Part shown: piece by piece, positions 51,724 through 61,131 of the stretch | Position numbering within the stretch: position 1 is the first letter of the stretch | How the letters are laid out: each line of letters starts with the position of its first letter | NCBI RefSeq assembly: GCF_029983095.1 | Contig: NZ_CP120467.1 | Location: forward strand, 1,293,001-1,357,000 | Length of the DNA: 64,000 nucleotides | Source of the DNA: Enterococcus montenegrensis | Lineage (GTDB): Bacteria > Bacillota > Bacilli > Lactobacillales > Enterococcaceae | Reading direction: 5' to 3' | Program-made: the position numbers and the translations under genes | Notes under the pieces: generated by a model | What the model saw: the letters and a program-made list of their open reading frames with translations, nothing else | Database searches by the model: none | What the model was told of the DNA's origin: nothing

Positions 51724-52776
51724 ATGAAAAAAGCACGCGTGATTTACAATCCAACATCAGGTAAAGAGGCAACAAAACGCAGCTTGGCCGATATCTTGCA
51801 GGTATTGGAACAAGCCGGTTTTGAAGCTAGTGCTTTTGCAACAACTCCTGAACCAAACTCAGCTAAAAATGAAGCTACCCGTGCTGCTAAAGCTGGTTTT
51901 GATTTAATTGTTGCAGCAGGTGGTGATGGTACTATTAACGAAGTTGTGAATGGTATCGCACCATTAAAAAAACGTCCTAAAATGGCAATTATTCCTGCAG
52001 GAACAACCAACGATTATGCTAGAGCCTTGAAAATTCCGCGAGATAATTTGAAATCTGCGGCAGAAGTTATTTTGAAAAAACAAACGATCAAAATGGATAT
52101 TGGTCAGGCAAAAGAAAATTATTTTATTAATATTGCTGCTGGTGGGCATTTGACAGAATTGACGTATGAAGTGCCTTCAGAGTTAAAGAGTATTTTTGGT
52201 TACTTGGCATACTTAGCCAAAGGGGCAGAATTATTGCCACGGGTAAAACCAATTAAAATGCACTTGAAATATGACGAAGGCGAATACGAAGGCAATGCTT
52301 CCATGTTTTTCTTAGCTTTGACGAATTCAGTGGGCGGTTTTGAACAAATTGCACCAGATGCCAAATTAGATGATGGTAAGTTTTCTTTGATTATTGTCAA
52401 GACAGCTAATATTTTTGAAATTGTCCATCTGGTCGCTTTAATGCTAAATGGTGGGAAACATATCAATGATAAACGGATTATTTATACCAAAACGAGTCGT
52501 TTAGAAGTTGATACCGTTGGTGAGAAAAATCGTTTGATGATTAATCTAGATGGTGAATACGGCGGTGATGCCCCAATGACTTTTGTCAACCACCATCATC
52601 ATATTGAAATGTATGCGAATCTAGATGCAATTCCAGACGATGCAATTGTCGGTTATGAAGAAGAAGAGGCTGACTATGAAGAGGTTAGTCGTGACTTTAT
52701 TAAAGAAGTTGAAAAACTAACGGATGAAGATATTGATGGCGATGGTCAAATCGCTAGCTCAAATGATAAGAAATAA
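51724..52776 (+). CDS. dgkB: Diacylglycerol kinase, DgkB-like
   Basis: Phosphorylates diacylglycerol released by lipoteichoic acid synthesis, recycling it to phosphatidic acid. The 350-residue soluble protein has the DAGK catalytic GGDGT loop (about 67-71; VAAGGDGTINEV) and the IPAGTTNDYARAL motif, followed by an acidic tail (about 305-350). It starts eight bases after gatB, so it is probably in the same mRNA. Other lipid kinases of the same fold are a weaker alternative. Confidence 0.9.
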   Translation: MKKARVIYNPTSGKEATKRSLADILQVLEQAGFEASAFATTPEPNSAKNEATRAAKAGFDLIVAAGGDGTINEVVNGIAPLKKRPKMAIIPAGTTNDYARALKIPRDNLKSAAEVILKKQTIKMDIGQAKENYFINIAAGGHLTELTYEVPSELKSIFGYLAYLAKGAELLPRVKPIKMHLKYDEGEYEGNASMFFLALTNSVGGFEQIAPDAKLDDGKFSLIIVKTANIFEIVHLVALMLNGGKHINDKRIIYTKTSRLEVDTVGEKNRLMINLDGEYGGDAPMTFVNHHHHIEMYANLDAIPDDAIVGYEEEEADYEEVSRDFIKEVEKLTDEDIDGDGQIASSNDKK

Positions 52777-52780
52777 TTAT

Positions 52781-52816
52781 AAACTCCACATTCCTCTTAG
52801 CGGATGTGGAGTTTTT
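52781..52816 (+). terminator. Terminator after dgkB
   Basis: AAACTCCACAT pairs with ATGTGGAGTTT, then T residues. Confidence 0.88.
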
Positions 52817-52921
52817 GGTTGTATAAGTCAAGTTTATGCCTTAGAATAAACAAGGATTGTTTTAAGCAAAGTCAGTCAGCAGCCGTTAAGGTTGTTTTTT
52901 GTTCTAAATTTAGGAGGAACT

Positions 52922-54301
52922 ATGAAAAAAACAGATCAAGTATATCCAGTGGAGAAAAATAGTCGGTACGAAGTTGTGATTTCAGATTTAACTTATGAAG
53001 GAATGGGGGTCGCAAAGATTGATCATTACCCATTGTTTGTCGACAATGCACTTCCCGGTGAAAAAGTTATTTTAAAAGTAATTAAAGTCGGTAAAAAATT
53101 TGGTATTGGGCGTGTTGTTTCTTACTTAGAAAAAAGCCCAAAACGGGTTGAAGTTGCAAACGAAGATCTATTGCGTACCGGGATTGCACCATTAAGCCAC
53201 TTAACATATGAAGAACAACTGCTTTTTAAACAAAAGCAAATTGAAAATGTTTTACAAAAAATTGCGAAAATGCCAGATATCCCTGTTTTACCCACAATCG
53301 GAATGGCAAAACCTATCGGCTACCGCAATAAAGCTCAAATTCCAGTACGGCGTAAAGATGGACAGCTACAAACTGGTTTTTATCGTAAGAACAGTCACGA
53401 CTTGGTAGCGATTGAAGACTTTTATATTCAAGATCCCGCTATTGATGCTGCGATTATTAAAGTTCGCGATATTTTGGAACGCTTCAATGTAAAAGCGTAT
53501 AATGAGCAACAACACGAAGGTTTACTGCGCCATATTGTTATTCGTCAAGGTCATTATTCTCGTCAAATGATGGTGGTATTGGTAACCTTGCGCAATAAAT
53601 TCTTTAAAGGTGAAGAAATCGCCGCTCAAATTCATAAAGAAATTCCAGAAGTCGTTAGTGTTATGCAAAATGTTAACACTGAAAAAACGAATGTCATTTT
53701 AGGGGAACATGAAAAAGTTCTCTATGGTCAAGACTACATTGAAGATACATTGCTAGGAAAAACTTTCCGAATTTCAGCAAAATCTTTCTACCAAGTCAAT
53801 ACAGAACAAACAGAAGTATTGTATGAAACAGCCTTTGAAATGGCTGCCCTAAAACCAGATGATGTTGTCATTGACGCTTATGCGGGTATTGGTACAATTG
53901 GTTTGTCTGTAGCAGATCGCGTTAAACACGTGTACGGGATGGAATCTATTCCAGCTGCCGTTTCCGATGCAAAGAAAAACGCTAAATTAAATGAAATTGA
54001 TAATGCGACTTATCTTGTTGGGGATGCAACAAAGGTGATGGGTCAGTGGTCAAAAGAAGAAATGCAGCCAGCTGTTATTTTCGTTGATCCACCACGAAAA
54101 GGATTAACAACAGACTTCATTAATGCTGCCTGTGATATGAATCCAGAAAAAGTTATTTATATTTCATGTAATCCAGGTACAATGGCGCGAGATTTAATCG
54201 ATTTTGAGGCAAAAGGATACACATGTAAAAAAATCCAACCGGTTGATTTATTCCCACAAACAACCCATGTGGAGTGCGTAGGAATTTTGACTAAAGACTA
54301 A
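52922..54301 (+). CDS. rlmD: 23S rRNA (uracil-C5)-methyltransferase, RumA/RlmCD-type
   Basis: Methylates uracil C5 in 23S rRNA using SAM. The 459-residue protein has an N-terminal TRAM domain (about 9-66), the SAM site (about 315; DAYAGIGTIGLS), the catalytic Cys motif ISCNPGTMARD (about 415-425) and the FVDPPRKG motif. No N-terminal Fe-S cysteine cluster like that of E. coli RlmD is evident, as in B. subtilis RlmCD, which methylates two sites; so the single-site name is uncertain. The ATG at 52922 follows AGGAGGAAC. Confidence 0.9.
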   Translation: MKKTDQVYPVEKNSRYEVVISDLTYEGMGVAKIDHYPLFVDNALPGEKVILKVIKVGKKFGIGRVVSYLEKSPKRVEVANEDLLRTGIAPLSHLTYEEQLLFKQKQIENVLQKIAKMPDIPVLPTIGMAKPIGYRNKAQIPVRRKDGQLQTGFYRKNSHDLVAIEDFYIQDPAIDAAIIKVRDILERFNVKAYNEQQHEGLLRHIVIRQGHYSRQMMVVLVTLRNKFFKGEEIAAQIHKEIPEVVSVMQNVNTEKTNVILGEHEKVLYGQDYIEDTLLGKTFRISAKSFYQVNTEQTEVLYETAFEMAALKPDDVVIDAYAGIGTIGLSVADRVKHVYGMESIPAAVSDAKKNAKLNEIDNATYLVGDATKVMGQWSKEEMQPAVIFVDPPRKGLTTDFINAACDMNPEKVIYISCNPGTMARDLIDFEAKGYTCKKIQPVDLFPQTTHVECVGILTKD

Positions 54302-54345
54302 ACCTGAGTGCAGTACCATAGATACATTGTAATTTAATGATTTTT

Positions 54346-54379
54346 AGAGTTAGAACTTTCGCGTTTTAACTCTTTTTTT
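54346..54379 (+). terminator. Terminator after the rRNA methyltransferase
   Basis: AGAGTTAGAAC pairs with GTTTTAACTCT (one G-T pair), then seven T residues. Confidence 0.88.
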
Positions 54380-54592
54380 GTTGTTTTATTAAGAAAATAA
54401 TAGATTTCAAAATAGAAGTCAGAGTGTCTGAGATAAGTAATAAAAAAATTTTAGAGATTTTTTCCCCTCTAGTAAGTATTCAGGTGAACATAGAAAGTAA
54501 AGGAGCCAGTTTATCTAGTGTGTTAGTAAAATCAAGCAAAGAATATCGCAAATAAAATTTACAACAAATGCGAATAGTTAGAATACCTGTAA

Positions 54593-54757
54593 AAAAGCTA
54601 TCAATGCTATAATATATTCAGCTTGGATTTAGTTACTTCAACTAGTGCTACGGGTGATTTTAAAACACTGGTAGCCATGTTAAAAAAGGGTAAAGGAAAT
54701 ATAATCAAGAAGACTGCACCAAATGGTAAAGAGAGATATCTGCCTTTAAAGTTCTGA
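54593..54757 (+). pseudogene. Possible gene remnant
   Basis: A short open stretch of 54 codons without a start or ribosome site. Its end reads TGDFKTLVAMLKKGKGNI, then KTAPNGKERYLPLKF and a stop, which looks protein-like, but I cannot assign it. The whole 54380-55000 interval has no intact gene and lacks the regular signals seen elsewhere. Confidence 0.2.
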
Positions 54758-55017
54758 ATAAACTAGAAAAATATCTTTAGCTACTTTAGACTAGATTTTT
54801 GCGATGGCGCATTTTATTGCTTGAAAATTAGGGTTAAGATCCTGAAGGTGATTAGTCTGCTATAACGCGATACTTATAGCTTAGACAAGCGCTAGGAAGT
54901 TTTCCCAATAGACGATGGTATCATATTATTGCGCAGGGTTGTCGTCAAATAAACGAGATAAAAGGTTCCGCATTTTTCAAACAAAAATTACACGATTTAA
55001 AAAGGAGATTGACAGGT

Positions 55018-55827
55018 ATGGAACAGTATCCACAAGCGCTGACTATTGCAGGTTCTGATAGTGATGGTTCAGCCGGAATGCAAGCAGATTTACATACTTT
55101 TTTTGCAAGAAAGGTCTATGGGGCATCCGTTATGACTGCTTGTGTCGCTGGAAATTCCTATGGGATTGAGGCCAGTGTAACATTACCGACAGAATTTATT
55201 GATAAAGAATTTGAATTACTAGCAGCAGATTACCAGATTCGCGCTAGCAAAACTGGCATGTTAGGAAATTCAGAACTAATTCGCACGATTGTTAAAAATT
55301 ACCAGTTGTATGATTTTGGTCCTTTAGTTGTTGATCCGGTTATTATGACAAAACACGGCAATATGTTAATTGAAGAAGAAGCTTTGGCAACCTTAAAGGA
55401 AGAATTACTTCCTTTAGCTTTCGTTTTAACGCCAAATTTTTATGAAGCAGAGAAATTAACGGGCATAAAATTAAATACCGCAAAAAATTTTGAAACAGCA
55501 GCTCTTATTTTACAGAAGATGGGGGCTAAAAATGTGGTAATAAAAGGTGCCCATCAAGATGAAAAACAAACAGAAGTTGTGGACTACTTGTTATTAGCGA
55601 CAGGAGAAAGTCATTGGTTAAAAGCCCCATACTTTAAAACAGAGCGAATAAATGGTACCGGAGATTCTTTGTCAGCTTGTATTGCAGCTGAGTTGGCCAA
55701 AGGAAACGATGTGTTGACAGCGGTAAAAATTGCTAAAGAATTTGTCAATAAGGCAATTGCAGCTGAACTTTTCATCGGGCATAAATTTGGCCCGATTAAC
55801 CACTGGGCTGGTAGTGACTTTTTTTAA
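55018..55827 (+). CDS. Hydroxymethylpyrimidine/pyridoxal kinase (ThiD/PdxK-type)
   Basis: A ribokinase-like vitamin kinase of 269 residues. It has ALTIAGSDSDGSAGMQADL at the N terminus, the DPVIMTKHG loop, the anion-hole GTGDSLSAC with the catalytic Asp, and the substrate-binding NFYEAEKLTG. Bacillus-type ThiD-like proteins phosphorylate pyridoxine/pyridoxal, ThiD proper acts on HMP; sequence alone does not decide. No thiamine genes or TPP riboswitch are beside it, which favours pyridoxal kinase. The ATG at 55018 is ten bases from AAAGGAG; TTG at 55009 is too close. Confidence 0.85.
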   Translation: MEQYPQALTIAGSDSDGSAGMQADLHTFFARKVYGASVMTACVAGNSYGIEASVTLPTEFIDKEFELLAADYQIRASKTGMLGNSELIRTIVKNYQLYDFGPLVVDPVIMTKHGNMLIEEEALATLKEELLPLAFVLTPNFYEAEKLTGIKLNTAKNFETAALILQKMGAKNVVIKGAHQDEKQTEVVDYLLLATGESHWLKAPYFKTERINGTGDSLSACIAAELAKGNDVLTAVKIAKEFVNKAIAAELFIGHKFGPINHWAGSDFF

Positions 55828-55906
55828 AAGGTAGTTTAGGATTATTTGATTATGAGGTAATCGGAAATTTTAACGTTTCTAGTATAAAAAAATGTCTCAG
55901 TATTGT

Positions 55907-55958
55907 AGCGAGCGCAAAAAGTTAGACCAAAAATCTAACTTTTTGCGCTCGCTATTTT
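55907..55958 (+). terminator. Long perfect inverted repeat after thiD/pdxK
   Basis: A perfect 20-bp stem (55907-55926 with 55934-55953, seven-base loop) followed by ATTTTTAT. It can act as a terminator but is longer than the others here; part of its centre recurs at 58797-58819. Confidence 0.85.
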
Positions 55959-56076
55959 TATACCTGACTATTCAGATGAACATTGTAGTTTCAAATAGCA
56001 AAAATAAATATAAACATTAAATGAATTGAAAAAATAATTAATTTTCAGTAAAACAATATAGAATAGTGTTACATTG

Positions 56077-56105
56077 TTGAAAAATAAAGGTATAAGTGCT
56101 AAATT
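56077..56105 (+). promoter_or_regulatory. Probable alsS promoter
   Basis: -35 TTGAAA (56077-56082), 17 bases with TGC at the end, -10 TAAATT (56100-56105). The rest of the 55959-56146 interval is AT-rich and shows no gene. Confidence 0.5.
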
Positions 56106-56146
56106 AATAATTGTTAGTGATACAGTTTTTAAGGAGATGTAATACA

Positions 56147-57799
56147 GTGAGTAAAAAAGGTGCAGAAATTATTGTCAATAGTTTGGAAAATCATAATGTC
56201 CCATTTATTTTTGGCATTCCCGGTGCAAAAATTGATGGTGTTTTTGATACATTAGAAGATCATGGTCCGCAGTTGATTTTGGCGCGGCACGAGCAAAATG
56301 CTGCTTTTATGGCACAAGCAATTGGGCGTTTAACGGGAGAACCAGGTGTAGTAATCGCAACTAGCGGTCCTGGCGCAAGTAATCTAGCGACAGGATTAGT
56401 AACCGCAACAGCTGAAGGCGATCCTGTCTTAGCATTAGCTGGACAGGTCAAACGTTCTGATCTTTCCAAATTAACACATCAAAGTATGGATAATGCAGCA
56501 TTATTTGCACCAATCACAAAATATAGTTCAGAAATTCAAGATCCAGAAAATCTTTCAGAAAGCATTGCCAATGCGTATCGGATAGCGAAAACAGCTAAAA
56601 AAGGAGCCAGCTTTTTATCAATTCCGCAAGATGTTACCGATGGTGTGGTGAACAGTGATGCAATCAAGCCTCTGTCAGCGCCTAAGTTGGGAGCTGCTTC
56701 TGATGAGGATATAGATGATCTAGTGAAACGAATTAATGAAGCCAAATTACCAACATTATTAGTTGGAATGCGTGCTTCTGGGCAAAAAGAAACAGCGGCA
56801 ATTCGAATGTTAGTTAAAAAAACCGGAATGCCAGTAGTAGAAACTTTCCAAGGTGCGGGTATTATCTCACGAGAATTAGAAAATCACTTCTTTGGACGTG
56901 TTGGTTTATTTCGAAATCAACCTGGTGATATGTTATTAAAACGTAGTGATTTAGTAATAGCAATTGGCTATGATCCCATTGAATATGAAGCACGAAACTG
57001 GAATGCCGAAAAAGATGCACGCATTATCGTGATTGATGAAGTGCCGATGGAAATTGATCAATATATGCAACCAGAAGCAGAATTGATTGGCAGTATCGCT
57101 AAAACGATTGAAAAATTAAGTGGCAAGATTGTGGATTATCGCCTATCCTCAGATGCGAATAACTACCTGGTTACGCTACAAGATAAATTGAAAAATGGCG
57201 TGCAAAAAAGTGCGCCTCACACTGGACGTGTTCACCCATTAGAAGTGATTGATACCTTGCAAAAAAATGTTTCCGATGAAATGACAGTGACTGTAGATGT
57301 CGGAAGCCATTATATTTGGATGGCACGACATTTTCGCAGTTATGAACCACGCAAGCTTTTATTTAGTAATGGGATGCAGACACTAGGTGTTGCGTTACCG
57401 TGGGCAATTTCAGCGGCGTTAGTACGACCAAATACGCAAATTTTTTCAATTTCTGGTGATGGCGGCTTCCTATTTTCAGCCCAAGAACTTGAAACGGCAG
57501 TGCGCCTAAAACAAAAAATTATTCATTTGATTTGGAATGATGGCAGCTATAATATGGTGGAATTTCAAGAAGAAATGAAATACGATCGTTCTTCAGGGGT
57601 GCATTTTGGTTCAGTTGACTTTGTAAAATATGCCGAAGCATTTGGTGCAAAAGGATTACGGGCAACTTCAAAAGCGGAATTAGAGGCGGCAATTCAAACG
57701 GGCTTAGAAACAGAAGGTCCTGTAATCATTGACATTCCAATTGATTATTCTGATAACAAGGAATTAGGTAAAACAATTTTGCCCGATCAATTTTATTAA
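56147..57799 (+). CDS. alsS: Acetolactate synthase, catabolic (AlsS)
   Basis: A ThDP enzyme joining two pyruvates to acetolactate. The 550-residue protein has the N-terminal catalytic Glu ([16 protein letters not shown]), [11 protein letters not shown] and the C-terminal ThDP motif (GDGGFLFS...NDGSYN). It lacks a regulatory subunit gene, and the next gene is the decarboxylase, so the role is acetoin production and acid control rather than amino acid synthesis. It begins with GTG after AAGGAGA (56131-56137); the in-frame codon at 56111 is rejected. Confidence 0.95.
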   Translation: MSKKGAEIIVNSLENHNVPFIFGIPGAKIDGVFDTLEDHGPQLILARHEQNAAFMAQAIGRLTGEPGVVIATSGPGASNLATGLVTATAEGDPVLALAGQVKRSDLSKLTHQSMDNAALFAPITKYSSEIQDPENLSESIANAYRIAKTAKKGASFLSIPQDVTDGVVNSDAIKPLSAPKLGAASDEDIDDLVKRINEAKLPTLLVGMRASGQKETAAIRMLVKKTGMPVVETFQGAGIISRELENHFFGRVGLFRNQPGDMLLKRSDLVIAIGYDPIEYEARNWNAEKDARIIVIDEVPMEIDQYMQPEAELIGSIAKTIEKLSGKIVDYRLSSDANNYLVTLQDKLKNGVQKSAPHTGRVHPLEVIDTLQKNVSDEMTVTVDVGSHYIWMARHFRSYEPRKLLFSNGMQTLGVALPWAISAALVRPNTQIFSISGDGGFLFSAQELETAVRLKQKIIHLIWNDGSYNMVEFQEEMKYDRSSGVHFGSVDFVKYAEAFGAKGLRATSKAELEAAIQTGLETEGPVIIDIPIDYSDNKELGKTILPDQFY

Positions 57800-57885
57800 A
57801 AGATAACCAGCAGCTACAGTGGCCACTTAATAAAGTAAAAAAGGTTTATTTTCTTTGTTAAGTTTGAAATAAGAGGAGATTTGAT

Positions 57886-58599
57886 ATGTTAGTGAAAACT
57901 AAAAATTATATTTATCAACATGGAACTTTAGGCGGTTTGATGCAAGATTTAATGGAGGGAACAGAGAAAATTGGCACGTTGTCTAACTATGGTGATTTTG
58001 GGTTAGGGACATTGGAAGGTTCCAATGGAGAAGTCATTTTCTTAGACGGTGTAATCTATCATGCTGACCAGACAGGGGCCATTCATCAACTAAGCGGAGA
58101 AGAACTGACGCCTTATGCAGCGGTTACTCATTTTGAATCCGATCTTCAATTTCCAAGCTCTGCTATAACAGATGATGAATTAAAAGCAGAAATTTTAAAT
58201 AAAATTAGCCATAATCTATTTGCGGCTATCAAAATTGCGGGAACATTTAAGCATATGCATGTACGGATAGCACCTAAACAAGTTAAACCCTATCCAAGAT
58301 TTGTCGAAATTGCACGCAACCAACCCGAATTTTCAGCCGCTGAAATTTCTGGGACAATCGTGGGTTTTTTTACGCCCAAGCTATTTCATGGGGCGGCTGC
58401 AGCAGGTTTTCATTTACATTTTATTAGTGATGACCATAAATTCGGCGGTCATGTCTTGGATTTCAAGTTGACAAAAGGACAAGTAGACGTAATGGAATTA
58501 GCTGAATTTCGACAACATTTTCCGACAGAAAGTCCGGAATATTTAGCAAATGAAATAAAATTAGCCGATATAACAAAAGATATTGAAGAAGCTGAATAA
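57886..58599 (+). CDS. alsD: Alpha-acetolactate decarboxylase
   Basis: Converts acetolactate to acetoin. The 237-residue protein has the zinc-binding His residues in AAAGFHLHFISDDH and the conserved YQHGTLGGLMQ N terminus. The ribosome site is GAGGAG. It lies 86 bases after alsS, without a terminator between, so it forms an alsSD operon that drains pyruvate to a neutral product. Confidence 0.96.
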   Translation: MLVKTKNYIYQHGTLGGLMQDLMEGTEKIGTLSNYGDFGLGTLEGSNGEVIFLDGVIYHADQTGAIHQLSGEELTPYAAVTHFESDLQFPSSAITDDELKAEILNKISHNLFAAIKIAGTFKHMHVRIAPKQVKPYPRFVEIARNQPEFSAAEISGTIVGFFTPKLFHGAAAAGFHLHFISDDHKFGGHVLDFKLTKGQVDVMELAEFRQHFPTESPEYLANEIKLADITKDIEEAE

Positions 58600-58758
58600 T
58601 GTAAAAAAGATACTTCAGCCTTAGCTGATTTTATAATGGAGTGGATCAATTAAAATATGTATTTTGCGGTTTGTTAAAGCTCCCTATTGCCTAAATAGCG
58701 TCTTACTAGGTGCTTTGAATTAACTTTTTTACAAATAGCAATTAAATCTAAGCATAAC

Positions 58759-58856
58759 AAATAGCAGAGAAATTTGATGCCGATAGATTCTTTGAAGCTG
58801 GACTAAAAATCTAACGTTTGAAAGAACCTACGTCTTATTTCACTGCTATTTTTTTG
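58759..58856 (+). repeat. Large imperfect hairpin element in the alsD-ABC transporter gap
   Basis: The gap 58600-59015 has no gene that I see. At its centre AAATAGCAG pairs with CTGCTATTT (9 bp), then AAAT with ATTT, closing a roughly 60-base interior that contains GACTAAAAATCTAAC, close to the core of the repeat at 55907. The right arm ends in a T run, so it may also terminate alsD. Confidence 0.45.
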
Positions 58857-59015
58857 AAATGAAGGATTTTGCAGGCAACAACGGACTAAAAGACGATAAA
58901 AAAATACACCTTAGGTCTGATTTTTATCATTTACAGTAGCGGTAGACTGAATAAGTGAAGAAAATGACTGTTATCTTATTGGTTATTTTTTTGAAGGCTC
59001 ATAAGGAGGCGTAAA

Positions 59016-59699
59016 ATGGAAGTAATTGAAACATTAAGTGTAGGGAAAACATATGGTTCAGGAAACACCGCATTCACGGCATTAAAAGAAATCAGTTTGA
59101 AAATTGAAAAAGGAGAATCGGTGGCGATTGTCGGGAAAAGTGGCTCCGGTAAATCGACATTGATGCATATTTTGGCCTTGTTAGATAAGCCAACAACAGG
59201 TCAAGTCAAAATAGTTGGTCAAGAAACAAATGGTATTAAAAAGAAAGAGTTGAATAAATTACGCAATCAAACCTTTGGCTTTGTTTTTCAACAATTCTTT
59301 TTGAATGCCAAAGACAGTGTTTTAGATAATGTTATTTTGCCGTTAAAAATTGCCGGTATTACAGGTAAAGAACGTAAGGAAAAAGCGATGGCGGCTTTAG
59401 CTGCAGTGGATTTAGCAGATAAAGCGCAAAACAAGGCCAATAATTTATCAGGTGGCCAAAAACAGCGCGTATGTATTGCCCGTGCTTTAGTCAACGATCC
59501 AGAAATTATTTTTGCTGATGAACCTACAGGAAATTTAGACTCTGCCACTGGTGAAAAAGTGGAAGAATTACTTTTTCGTTTAAATCGCCAAAAGGGTATC
59601 ACCTTAATTGTCGTTACCCATGATCCTGATCTTGCTGCCCGGTGTGATCGGCAAATTCACATTAAAGACGGCTTTATTGTTAAGGAGGAACGTTCATGA
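59016..59699 (+). CDS. ABC transporter ATPase (MacB/LolD-type)
   Basis: The ATPase of a type VII ABC system. The 227-residue protein has Walker A GKSGSGKS (about 38-45), signature LSGGQKQR, Walker B IIFADEPTGNLDS and VTHD. The ribosome site is AAGGAGG. Its stop overlaps the permease start (ATGA), so the two are a pair. Such pairs export peptides or resist cell-envelope stress, or act as mechanotransmission devices. Confidence 0.92.
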   Translation: MEVIETLSVGKTYGSGNTAFTALKEISLKIEKGESVAIVGKSGSGKSTLMHILALLDKPTTGQVKIVGQETNGIKKKELNKLRNQTFGFVFQQFFLNAKDSVLDNVILPLKIAGITGKERKEKAMAALAAVDLADKAQNKANNLSGGQKQRVCIARALVNDPEIIFADEPTGNLDSATGEKVEELLFRLNRQKGITLIVVTHDPDLAARCDRQIHIKDGFIVKEERS

Positions 59700-60970
59700 A
59701 TTTATGGGATACAATAACTTCTGCCAGTGCAAATTTATGGCGGAATAAAGGGCGAACCATTTTAACTATTTTAGCGATTTTTATCGGCGCATTTACTATT
59801 TCGATGACGTTGGGTATTAAAGCTGGGGTTAACGACTATGTCGATAAACAAGTAAAAAATGTTGGTCGTGATGATTTATTAATGATAAACAAAGCTGTTA
59901 GTGATGACCCAAACAAAGCCAGTGATGAACCAAAAGAATACACGGAAGAACAAGGCAATGCCGAGGACTCTTATTTATTGGACGAAAAAGACGTCACAAA
60001 AATTGCAAAAATTGCTGGCTTAACAGATGTAAAACCAGCCGAATCTTTTAGTCCAGATTATATTGTCGGAAAAAATAATAAAAAGTTTGTTTTATCTGCA
60101 TCAAGTACAGATGGCATTGATGTTGACTTAAAAGCTGGTAAACAAGTGAGTCAAAAAGGCGATGCCTATGAAATTGCATTAGCTGCAAATTATGTCAAGA
60201 GTTTAGGTTTTGCTAATGCACAAGATGCGCTAGGGAAAAAAATTAGAATAGCGGCCTCGTCACAAGCGACAAAAGCGCAATCAGAAGTGGTGGCAACTGT
60301 TGTCGGCGTGCGCAATCCAAGTATTGTAAATAATGGTGATTCTGTCGTTAGTAAAGCTTTGGCTGAAAAATTAATTGCCATCAATAAGGCTGGCTTGCCT
60401 AAGGGGATGCAAAATCAATATTACGCTATTTTGGCAACTGTCAAAAATCCAACAGAAAATAATATTACAAAATTAAAAGAAAAATTGAGTAAACACGGGT
60501 ATGGGGCGAGTACCTTTGCTGATCAGGTGGGGATGATTCATTCAACCGTCGATGCAATCACAGGTGTATTAACATTGTTTGGTGCTATTGCATTATTGGC
60601 AGCCAGTTTTGGGATCATTAACACGTTGTATATGTCAGTACAAGAACGCACGCGAGAAATTGGTTTAATGAAAGCAATGGGAATGGGGCGAGGAAAAGTT
60701 TTCTTAGCCTTTAGTATTGAAGCGATTTTAATTGGTTTTTGGGGATCAGCATTAGGTGTTGCTGTTGCAATGGGAGCTGCAAAAGTCGTAAATAAAGTAG
60801 CAACCGATTCTTTCTTACAAGGATTAGATGGCTTTAACCTATTGCAGTTTAATTTCTCATCGGTTGCCATGATTATGGTAATCATTATGTTAATTGCCTT
60901 TTTAGCAGGAACATTCCCTGCAAATCGCGCTGCTCGGTTGGACCCAATTGACGCATTGCGTTATGAATAA
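59696..60970 (+). CDS. MacB-like ABC transporter permease
   Basis: The membrane subunit of 424 residues: one N-terminal helix (about 18-40), a large extracytoplasmic domain (about 41-285), and three C-terminal helices (about 290-415, with QERTREIGLMKAMGMG), a typical MacB/FtsX topology. There is no accessory membrane-fusion gene nor a two-component system adjacent, so the substrate is open. It follows its ATPase with a four-base overlap. Confidence 0.9.
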   Translation: MNLWDTITSASANLWRNKGRTILTILAIFIGAFTISMTLGIKAGVNDYVDKQVKNVGRDDLLMINKAVSDDPNKASDEPKEYTEEQGNAEDSYLLDEKDVTKIAKIAGLTDVKPAESFSPDYIVGKNNKKFVLSASSTDGIDVDLKAGKQVSQKGDAYEIALAANYVKSLGFANAQDALGKKIRIAASSQATKAQSEVVATVVGVRNPSIVNNGDSVVSKALAEKLIAINKAGLPKGMQNQYYAILATVKNPTENNITKLKEKLSKHGYGASTFADQVGMIHSTVDAITGVLTLFGAIALLAASFGIINTLYMSVQERTREIGLMKAMGMGRGKVFLAFSIEAILIGFWGSALGVAVAMGAAKVVNKVATDSFLQGLDGFNLLQFNFSSVAMIMVIIMLIAFLAGTFPANRAARLDPIDALRYE

Positions 60971-61084
60971 ACTTCTAATCATATAAGAGTAGTAAGAATA
61001 AAGATAGTAACTAACCTAATTGAAACAATTCAATTTTAACGGTAGTGTTTAATAATGAAGGACTTTAGGTTGGTTTTACAAACA

Positions 61085-61129
61085 AAAACTTCAGGAAACC
61101 GTCTTGGTGACACTTCCTGAAGTTTTTTT
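61085..61129. terminator. Bidirectional terminator after the ABC transporter
   Basis: AAAACTTCAGGAA pairs with TTCCTGAAGTTTT (13 bp) around a small ACC/GGT inner stem, with A and T runs. Confidence 0.9.
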
Positions 61130-61131
61130 GC

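Noticed and set aside
54780..55017. TPP riboswitch before thiD/pdxK
   Set aside because: No CTGAGA or related conserved core was found.
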